This document shows positions 55,949 through 64,000 of a DNA stretch of 64,000 nt, piece by piece. The translations under genes were made by a program, and so were the position numbers. Origin of the DNA: Mesaphorura yosii (taxonomy: Eukaryota; Arthropoda; Collembola; Poduromorpha; Tullbergiidae); assembly GCA_009869945.1 (NCBI GenBank), contig WIXG01000031.1, forward strand, positions 124,001 to 188,000. The letters are read 5' to 3'. The notes beneath the pieces were generated by a model, which was given only the letters and a program-made list of their open reading frames with translations, did no database searches and had not been told where the DNA came from. Numbering within the stretch: the first letter of the stretch is position 1; every line of letters begins with the position of its first letter.

Positions 55949-57847
55949 AATTTGGCCTACGCTCTGGCACCAAATCCCAGCATGACTCCAAGAAATTGTA
56001 ACTGCATAAAAGAATAGACTCCATGACGCATCATCATTTGATCTTGGCCGATTTGATTGTACATAACTCTCACATTGGAAAAGTGATGCATGGAAGACGT
56101 GGCAAACGAAGACCGTCTTTCAGATGTTGAGCAAATGCACTGCTCCAATTCAAGCCAGTGTAAGGCTGTTGTCCAAGTGAGAGCATTTCCCACAGCAAAA
56201 CTCCAAAGGACCACACGTCAGTTTCGAGGGAGTACTTGAATTCCTCGAATGATTCTAGAGGCAACCATCTCCACGGGAGAGGAATCTTTCAACGAATTTA
56301 CGAATCAACGAATTTAGTTCGCAGGAACAAGAACCATTGTAGGTTCAAAGACATACGCGTTCGTTCAGAATGAAATGATCTTCATCAGACTTCAAACTCC
56401 TGGCCAATGTGAAATTCCCGAGTTTAGCTGTCAAATTTTCAGTTAACTGAATTGAGCTTGCTGTGAGTTCCACATACACAACCTGGAGAAACGTAGTTTC
56501 CAGTGTATTCGAAACAGGTGAGCGTGTTTATTTGGCTAATCTCAAGCCATACCCTCCTAGACCCAAGGTACTCCATCGCCGTGCATATTTCTAGTGCCCA
56601 TTTCGATATGAGTGAACTTAATTCCTCATCGTGCCTAACTGAGGAAACAGGCTCTGCGGCGGTGCCGGAGTATTGACCAGTAATTTCGACGCTGTGGGTT
56701 ACTTCCTGAATTCGTCCACACTTGCGGCTTTGCTTCCGCAAGTAATCGCGAATATTTCCATTCTTGCAGTGCTCGCAAATTAAATAGAGTTCTTCTACGA
56801 AGTTTAAACAGAAAATGAAGGTCATACATTTCTATTCCCAGAAACGTGAAGCTTGCCAGCCTTACTTTCAGGAACGGCTCCAGCCACGATGCCAAGGAAC
56901 GTGATCACGTTTGGATGCCAACCAATCCACACCAGGAGATTTATCTCCCGCAAAAACGATTTCCAAGAGTAATCCTTATCATTCTCGCAAATTGCTTCCG
57001 GGTCACTTTGCTTGACGAGCACGCAAGACGACTCATTTGTAAGGTACAGGCTCTGTACACTACCGTTGCGCACAATTCTTCCAAATGATCCTTCGGTATC
57101 ATACTTGTAACTGGAGACGTACATGTTACCTGTAAACCATATGCAAGTAACGTAGCGGAAGTGGTGACCGTGGCTCTCTCATGTCAAAATGATTGTTCGT
57201 ATATCTTTGAGCTTACCAATTCGGAGGTTTCGGATGTCAATTTCATACTGCTTGACCGCAGCGCAAAGCTGTCCCGTATTCACTAAGTGGTCAAGCCCGA
57301 CCTTTCTCACGACTTTGGAGTTCTTGTGCTCCTTCTTAATTCTTTGAGAGTTGCAGGTGCTTGGATAGTAGACCTCGTCGAGGTCATCAGGATCCACTTC
57401 AATGCTGCTGAATTTTCGAAACTCTCCCGTCGAGTTCTTGCCATTGCTCTAAAAGCCATTTACTTTTTACAGAAACTTCAGTCCAATAAAAACTTAATAA
57501 TTAAGTTTTACGCTTGGCAGGAGGGACTTACTTGCCCATCGTTATTGTTGTTGATGTGATTGTAAATCGGTTCTAGACGTGAAACGTACCCTCCCATATT
57601 GCACCGTGTCACAGATTACAGCAATTTGCAGTGCCAGCAAGATTTCTGCGACAGTCTGGAAAGGACGCTTTACCGAAACAATGCAGGCACACTTGACATT
57701 TGAGACAGGATTTTCAGCAGAATATTTTATTTGTACCTCAACGTTCCATGCTTCCTGTGTGCTAAACCGCAAGCAGTATTTTATTACTTTGAACCCGACA
57801 AAATGGTTTAACTGATTCAGGGGAAAATTCCTGAGTTCCTGTGCCAT
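55902..57847 (-). CDS. Receptor-tyrosine-kinase-like pseudokinase
   Basis: A 477-residue tyrosine-kinase-family protein lacking key catalytic residues. Exons 57590-57847, 57216-57448, 56866-57129, 56553-56794, 56357-56482, 56074-56285 and 55902-56001; the total is in frame with good splice sites. Kinase landmarks: glycine loop TEGSFGRI (residues 175-182), VLVK with the ATP Lys at 203, alpha-C Glu at 225 (FLREINLL), WIGWHPNVITFLGI, hinge ELYLICEHCKNGNIRDYLRK and LEICTAMEYLGSRR. The catalytic loop reads VVYVELTASSIQL (333-345) where VVHRDLAARNILL is expected. DFG is NFT (355-357). The C-lobe keeps TDVWSFGVLLWEMLSLG and CWDLVPERRPNF. A kinase insert follows the hinge, as in the PDGFR/VEGFR/FGFR-type receptors. 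I see no ectodomain; the first 163 residues match nothing I know. Upstream exons are possible. Confidence 0.85.
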
Positions 57848-58380
57848 ATCTGTGACTGGTACACCACTCTCCGGCTGCTAAACCCACAAACCAAAGAGTT
57901 AAGACATTCAGTCAGCCACAAGTAACTGCCGTCAATAACATGACCAGCAAGTCATACGTGCAGTGTCGGTGTTTCGGAGCCGCCGGATCGTCAAAGGAAG
58001 GACACATACAACATGTGCATAAAAATTTTCAATAAAAATATGCACACTTTATTTTAGTTTAACTAAATGTTACAACGATAGAGAATAGTCCATTTGGTGC
58101 AATCCTGCTCTGCTTTGCTGTTATAACTAGACTGCACTGCGCGCTTGATGTTTTTGGTCATGCCTAAAGTTTTGCATTTCGGCATGCAGGTCAGGATTTG
58201 AAGTTAGAAATCTGATTAGCTTATTATTATTGTTATGTTCACAGGAAGCATTTAGAAGAAATCTGACAAATATAGTAATGATATCATATAGCAAGGTTTC
58301 GTTTCTAAGATTCTCGGTATGTTTTTATGATTTTACTTTCTTTGTGATTCGACTGGAGTGTGGAATCTTTACCACGAACT
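57848..58380. other. Spacer between the pseudokinase gene and Rab10
   Basis: It holds the Rab10 3' UTR and the 5' region of the pseudokinase gene. A TTTAG before CAGCCGGAG at about 57877-57881 on the minus strand could be a 3' splice site joining an upstream exon in frame with the annotated start. Confidence 0.4.
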
Positions 58381-59315
58381 TTAACAACAATTTGATCTAC
58401 TACTGCCGTGAGACTGGTTAGGTTGTATAGAAACGGACTCATTAGGATTATTTGATGTTTGTTGTTGAACACGTGCAAGAATGTTCCCTGCTAGCAGGTG
58501 AAAGGCTTCGTCAATGTTAATGTTAGTCTTGGCGGACGTCTCCAGAAATGGAATCCCATGTTCGTTTGCGATCTGAAAGGTGAAATCACCATTTAGATTT
58601 CATTGCTGGCTATTTACTGGTATTACTTAAATCTTTGGACTTACTTCTCTGCCCTTCTCGTAGCTGACTATCCGTTCACCTTGTCCAACATCACATTTGT
58701 TACCGATTAGTAGCTTCTCTACATCTTCCGACGCATGCTCGTCAATATTCCGCAACCATTTGCTGATATTTTCGAACGATTTATAATTTGTAATATCGTA
58801 GACGAGAATAATCCCCATCGCTCCTCGATAGTATGAAGTAGTAATGGTATGAAAACGCTCTTGGCCAGCGGTGTCCCTGCAAACAATAAGAATCTCGGAA
58901 TTTAGCTTAAGCCACGGCCAACGTCAGCGTACACGTGTACAGAAAGTACAGATACGCGCAACACACAAATAGAGAATCTTGGCAGAAGTTACTTACCATA
59001 TTTGTAGTTTAATTCTTTTGCCACCTAGATCAATGGTTTTAATCTTGAAATCAATCCCAATGGTTGATATGAAGGTCGTATTAAATGCATCGTCAGAAAA
59101 TCGAAACAGGATACATGTTTTCCCAACTCCAGAGTCACCAATCAAAAGCTGTGAGTCAGAAACACATACGAAAAGATTAATGACCACTTCAGATACCGAT
59201 AACATGCGCGATTTTAATCCACACAAGATCTGCTGGCTAACCACTTTGATACCCATTCTGAATCAAAGGGTCGACTTACCAGTTTGAAGAGAAGATCGTA
59301 GCTTTTCTTGGCCAT
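58381..59315 (-). CDS. RAB10: Ras-related GTPase Rab10
   Basis: Rab10 is a small GTPase of the Rab8/10/13 group that directs exocytic, basolateral and ER/Golgi-derived carriers. Exons 59280-59315, 58997-59148, 58645-58876 and 58381-58572 give 203 residues. [20 protein letters not shown] carries the P-loop GDSGVGKT. Then come the effector region [42 protein letters not shown] (guanine specificity), ETSAK and the C-terminal NCC, which is geranylgeranylated. All nucleotide-binding residues are intact. The stretch [17 protein letters not shown] and [17 protein letters not shown] match Rab10 in particular. Identification is certain. Confidence 0.96.
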
Positions 59316-60364
59316 AGCTCGCGTCACAGGTTTCGAACACGTCGATTTAGCAAGTTAGTAAAGATAAACTCAGAATGACTCAAACGAGTAGGTGAATTAA
59401 TTATCGTATTCGTGGGCTCTGTGGCACAGCGCACAACACAGTACACAAATTAATGATGACACGGTAATTACAGATGAATTTTGTTAACCTAAAGCTTATT
59501 GATGCTTCTCAGTTCTGTGGAATATTGATCTCGGTTCGGTATCCCACGTAAAATGTGACGATGACTAATGCCAGTGCCCAATAATGCAATGATTAATGCA
59601 GCTTGTTGTGTTGATGCAGCGTCACGATGTACGATACAAAAAGTCAACGTATGATAAAGATGACCAATGCAATTCAATACGATTCGTAAAAAAGTAACAG
59701 TTTCGCAAGAATATAGCAATTTTCCTAAATGTTACTATGATAGTGCGAACTTTATTTGCTTAATGATTCGCAATTCGTATTTCGTGTTCTTTCTTATGAC
59801 TATGATGTGTTGCAAGGAGTGTGAAGTGTAGTCCATGTCCAAAGTCAGTTGTCGGGTGAGATTCTCTTTCCTGTTCAGCCTGTACGCACTCACTTTATGG
59901 CTACATCAGTGCGTCAACAGTGCTAAAACCAGCACATGAGAACGCTGTTTGTTAACGTGCATGGGAGTTGAGCGAATTTAAGTAAGGGAATTCTAATTTC
60001 TTTTACATATTTCCACAGCATAGCGCAGTGCATTATGCATGGTTCAGATGAGCCACAAGGAAAGACTATCATAAAGTCAGGCGGAGCCACGATCTCCACT
60101 TGGAATTCCGTCGTCCTTACGCTGACACGTCGTGATCACGACTTGGACTTGAATAACTCCATAATTTTGCACTTAAATGAATGAGAGCATGAGATATTAA
60201 ACAGATCAACTCATGCACTTATAGCTGCCACGAAGGAGTACAAGGACAAGGCGAGAGGGACAGATAAAAGCGACAAATATTCTATTGGGGAGTCTCGAGT
60301 CTTAATTCTTAAGTGACATAAACTTGCGGCTCTGCGTTCCATAAATTCCATTCCTTTTTTGCCT
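59316..60364. other. Rab10 upstream region and ADP/ATP carrier 3' flank
   Basis: About 1 kb with no recognised gene. Confidence 0.4.
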
Positions 60365-62172
60365 TCAAAAATCACACATGTGGTCAATTCTTGTTCGAAC
60401 AATTCTCGAGGGACTCGTGGTATATTGGTCCAGATCAGGAAAGAGCCTCAGCAGCTGATATTGCCGTGTACAGCTTGAACCGTCGTACGCCCTTTGGTAC
60501 CGATTGTCATATGTATCTGCACCCACCGCCATGTCCGAGGAATGGTAGTAATTGTCAGAGTAGTCGCGATCACGGGGAATTGGAGGAGGCATCATGGTAG
60601 ACCAACGATCATAAGGTGATATGTGTTTGGGCCACAGAAAATGATGGATTTCGTCGTAAATTACGAGCATTATTGCGCCGCCTGTTCCACGAAGTACGTT
60701 CGTCCAGGCTCCAAAGTAAAACCCACGAACGCCTTTCCGTTGGAACAATTGCTTCATGCAATCAAATGAGCTCTATAAATGAAAGCGATTTCCACTATTT
60801 AATCTTGTCGTCCTCATGATCTCGCTTCGATTGATGTCTTAAACCTTATACTCCCTCTTGTCTTTTGGCTTCCCGGACTGCATCATCATTGTCCTCCGTA
60901 CGGTGTCAAATGGATACGAAATGAGCCCCGAAAGGGTCGCTGCTGCCTCGGCATTGGCAAACTCGATGAGAAAGTGGTGTTTAGTACCGGGCATTACCAT
61001 GTCCTTTCCCGTGTCATACAGACCGAAGTAGAAAGCTCTGAAAAAAGTACGCCTCTTTGAAGCGTCCCATTTTTGAAGACATAAATAAGATTTTTGTGTT
61101 GATAATTACCTGTAAATGAAAACCCCAACAAATGAGAACCCAAAGCCACGGTACAAGCCGTAGAATCCATCCTTCTTGATTGTATCTACGAAACAATGAA
61201 AAATGCCATGGAATTCTCGTGATGCTTTGGATATTCCCATATCAGCTGCTAATCTACATAATACCGAGGTGTTAAGGATTGTCAACTTAGAAATACTCTT
61301 GTAGGATTCTCTTTTAACCGTGTTCTTGCGTAATCCAATGGATAGATGATTGTTACTGCCCTGCGACATGAAAGAATCGCTTACAACTATGATTGAGATT
61401 CCAATCAGTTGGCGCTTGTTCTGAATGATTACGTTGCACCAGCTATTCCTCCTGACAGCACATTTCCTACAAACCTCCTCAACATGTGATTCTCCTTATC
61501 AATTCCGCGTGCAAAGAAGTCTTTGTATCTGAAGCAAGGCAAGCGGTACAAGATGAGACAATTAGTTAAGCCACGCACGCCTACATTCTTACTTGTCCTT
61601 GAGTGAAAAATTGAGTGCATAATACGGGAAAGATCTGTAATATAGCATTTATTATTGACAATCTCAAGATGAAAACCCAATGCTTCCTGTCCGATTCTAT
61701 CATACCTTAACACAGCTGCGAAATTACCACGCCAAAACGAAAGGAAGCCTTGTTCTTGTGGAACTCTTCTAATAACATCTATGGGACCTGAAGACATTGA
61801 TAAAACGGATTATGACTCAATGTTACTAAAATGTTTTAGCAGGCTGCTGATTCTCGTCCTCACCCGTGTACAATTTATGTTTCGGTATATCCTTCTCCCT
61901 GTAGTTCTGGATTTGCAACAATAGCTTGGCTCTCTCCAAAGGTGCAATTGCCGTCTATAAACGTATGACACAATTAATGAAATAGAAGCAATCTGTCCAA
62001 TTTCAGAAGCTTGGAGTTGGGTACATACGACTGCAACAGATCCAGCCACTCCTCCCGCAAGAAAATTCCGGAGAAATATAGTGATTTGGCTCACTGATGC
62101 GTCTGGATTTGTCTTGTTTATCTGTTCCCTATATTTCTCAGCAAGTTGTTTTATCTTATGAGCATCCCACAT
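60365..62172 (-). CDS. Divergent ADP/ATP carrier (SLC25 family) with C-terminal tail
   Basis: Mitochondrial inner-membrane carrier most like ADP/ATP translocase. Nine exons: 62029-62172, 61864-61954, 61706-61787, 61593-61634, 61433-61528, 61319-61360, 61110-61253, 60845-61037 and 60365-60772, giving 413 residues. The three SLC25 repeats are present: PLERAK with RRVPQEQGFLSFWRGN, YPLDYARTRLAAD with DGFYGLYRGFG, and YPFDTVRR with KGVRGFYFGAWTNVLRG. The carrier signature RRRMMM reads RRTMMM (residues 261-266). After the last helix comes a tail of about 100 residues rich in Tyr, Asp, Arg and Ser (RDRDYSDNYYHSSD), where normal carriers of about 300 residues stop. The N-terminus is also longer. This is a paralogue rather than the main ADP/ATP carrier; its substrate may differ. 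Confidence 0.9.
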
Positions 62173-62705
62173 GGCATTTCGCGTTCAGTTCAGCTGAACT
62201 TGCTGAAAATTATAGGGCGTGTGCCATAATTTTGGGCTACAAGCTTGAATTTCAGAATCAAACCTTTATCAGCCAGCCATTTTGGCTTGACATGCCATCC
62301 TTTATCATTTGGGCAAGTGCTTCAACCAGTATTTAACGGGTCCCAATTGTTTGGCCACTTTGGTTGCTTTAGGCACTACTGCTTAGAATTTGATCAGGCT
62401 TGCAACAAAGACATGTGTTGGTGGGTATTGGGCATGTATGAGTTCTGTCAAGTTCATCTACACCCTGAAGTAGAACTGAGTGCATTCCTTGATTGCTCTA
62501 AACCGTATGCTGACAATGCCGTCTACATTCAAAGTAAAGATGAGTTGGAACAAACACAAGGCGAATTGTCATTCGGCATATTAACATTTGTTCGAATCGG
62601 TGAAACATTTGCTTTTGTGAGTTACATCACTACTTTAATCTGGCATTACTGTTAAACCGGAACCTGTCGTTTTCCAGATTTGGTTCAGAATAAGGCCTAC
62701 GCACA
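62173..62705. other. Spacer with COPB2 5' UTR
   Basis: Divergent region between the ADP/ATP carrier (-) and COPB2 (+). A 136-codon plus-strand frame (62245-62655) begins at an ATG but matches no family. A donor-like GTGAGT at 62617-62622 and an acceptor TTTCCAG before 62679 suggest the COPB2 5' UTR is spliced, so this frame is probably untranslated leader or an upstream frame. Confidence 0.4.
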
Positions 62706-64000
62706 ATGGTAAGTATGGCGTCTCATGGACAGATTGCCTGGGAACAGAAAGCTAACCAACCATACTAATTTCTGTCATTACCTCTAGCCATTGAAATTGG
62801 AAGTGAAAAGAAGGCTAACGGCAAGATCCGACCGTGTAAAATGTGTTGACCTCCATTCGTCCGAGCCTTGGCTGTTGGTTGCTCTCTATAATGGGAACGT
62901 CCATATCTGGAACTTTGAGAGTCAAACATTGATCAAAACCTTTGAGGTAAAGCTTCAAAATTAGCAATTCGGAAGGCACTAAACCGATAAAGATGTATGC
63001 GCCTAATGTGCCAATCATTAACCCATTGCCTTTTCAGATATGTGATTTGCCAGTGAGGGCAGCCAAATTCGTGGTTCGTAAGAACTGGGTTGTAACGGGG
63101 TCAGATGACATTCAAGTTCGCGTTTTCAATTACAACACCCTGGAAAGAGTCCACGCGTTCGAAGCTCATTCCGATTACGTCAGAAGTATTGCGGTTCATC
63201 CAACGCAACCGTACATTTTGACTAGCAGCGGTAAGTGAACCCAACTCCAAGTTTTGAAGGCCGATATTTTGCATTTCTTCTATTTAGATGATATGACCAT
63301 TAAATTGTGGAATTGGGAGAAAGCCTGGTCATGTCAGCAAGTCTTCGAAGGCCACACTCATTATGTGATGCAAGTCGTCATAAACCCCAAAGACAATAAC
63401 ACATTTGCCTCAGCCTCACTGGATAGAACCGTCAAAGTTTGGCAGTTGGGTTCAGCAACACCGAACTTCACTTTGGAAGGACATGAGAAGGGTGTTAATT
63501 GTGTGGACTACTATCATGGCGGGGATAAGCCGTATTTAATCTCTGGTGCTGATGACCGACTTGTCAAAATTTGGGACTATCAAAACAAAACTTGCGTTCA
63601 AACACTTGAGGGACACGCGTCAAACGTATCATCAGTAGCATTTCATCCAGAACTGCCCATCATTTTAACGGGTTCGGAAGATGGAACTGTCCGTCTTTGG
63701 CATGCAAATACATACAGATTAGAATCCACCTTGAATTATGGTCTGGAAAGGGTTTGGACGATTGCTTGTCTTCGGGGCTCAAATAATGTTGCAATTGGAT
63801 ACGACGAAGGAAGCATTTTAGTGAAGGTACGGTGTTTTTGTAAGACACAATCTGTACCAGTTATGTATGCAACGAGCTCTATTCTTCTTTGTGCAGACCG
63901 GACGAGAAGAACCAGCTGTATCAATGGACATGAGTGGAAAGATTATTTGGGCACGCCATTCTGAAATTCAACAAGCAAATTTGAAGGCTTTACCAGAAGG
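62706..64000 (+). CDS. COPB2: Coatomer subunit beta-prime (COPB2), 5' part
   Basis: Beta'-COP is a WD40 subunit of the COPI coat that recognises KKxx retrieval signals on cargo in Golgi-to-ER transport. Exons in the window: 62706-62708 (ATG alone), 62788-62946, 63038-63230, 63288-63826 and 63897 onward, running off the right edge. The sequence starts [20 protein letters not shown] and continues with WD repeats [93 protein letters not shown] and [20 protein letters not shown]. It then enters the second propeller at [18 protein letters not shown]. About 330 residues of a protein of some 900 are present. Identification is certain. Confidence 0.96.

Noticed and set aside
62245-62655. 136-codon plus-strand frame upstream of COPB2
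   Set aside because: No family features; splice sites suggest it is in the leader region of COPB2.
1-64000. CRISPR arrays, operons or prokaryotic islands
   Set aside because: Every confident gene is spliced and of animal type; no direct-repeat arrays or bacterial genes were seen.

Overview
This window is nuclear DNA from a compact arthropod genome, probably a small-genome pancrustacean such as a branchiopod or springtail. Evidence: most introns are 50-100 bases with GT-AG (rarely GC-AG) borders; there is a Rebers-Riddiford cuticle protein, a cluster of four ecdysteroid-kinase-like (EcKL) genes, and conserved animal housekeeping genes about every 2-3 kb on both strands. The species cannot be named from sequence alone. 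I assembled gene models by hand from splice sites, reading phase and family motifs. Nearly all coding exon sets sum to a multiple of three and read through intact conserved motifs.

Layout. 1-3.1 kb: two tandem nucleoside hydrolases (-); the first runs off the left edge. 3.6-5.2 kb: RPF2 ribosome-assembly factor (-). 6.2-6.7 kb: a 493-base hAT-like MITE with an 8-base target-site duplication. 7.7-8.2 kb: small secreted Gly/His-rich protein (+). 9.6-14.9 kb: 1524-residue secreted Gln/Pro-rich protein (-). 14.9-18.4 kb: no recognised gene. 18.4-19.5 kb: BCAS2/SPF27 splicing factor (-). 20.7-24.0 kb: a non-coding snoRNA host gene (+) with two U14, two U18, another box C/D RNA complementary to 28S rRNA, and an H/ACA RNA. 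24.2-27.0 kb: SCOC (-) and SERGEF-like RCC1 protein (+). 27.2-28.0 kb: a double HU-domain (CCDC81-like) protein (+). 28.1-32.0 kb: EXOSC1 (-) head-to-head with SLC33A1 (+). 33.2-35.0 kb: acidic repeat protein (+). 35.2-37.7 kb: SLC5 sodium/solute symporter (-). 38.7-47.7 kb: four EcKL genes, interrupted by a second double HU-domain gene. 49.2-50.2 kb: cuticle protein (+). 50.8-52.8 kb: COG8 (+). 52.9-55.5 kb: tubby-like protein (-). 55.9-57.8 kb: receptor-tyrosine-kinase-like pseudokinase (-). 58.4-59.3 kb: Rab10 (-). 60.4-62.2 kb: divergent ADP/ATP carrier (-). 62.7-64.0 kb: start of COPB2 (+).

Functional themes. Several genes serve RNA and ribosome biogenesis (RPF2, the snoRNA host, BCAS2, EXOSC1) or Golgi/secretory traffic (SCOC, SERGEF-like, SLC33A1, COG8, Rab10, COPB2). 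The EcKL, cuticle and small secreted genes are lineage-type accessory genes, some with clear TATA boxes. The most interesting items are the snoRNA host gene, the pseudokinase that has lost HRD and DFG, the ADP/ATP carrier with an altered RRRMMM signature and long tail, and the EcKL copy with Phe in place of the HGD histidine.
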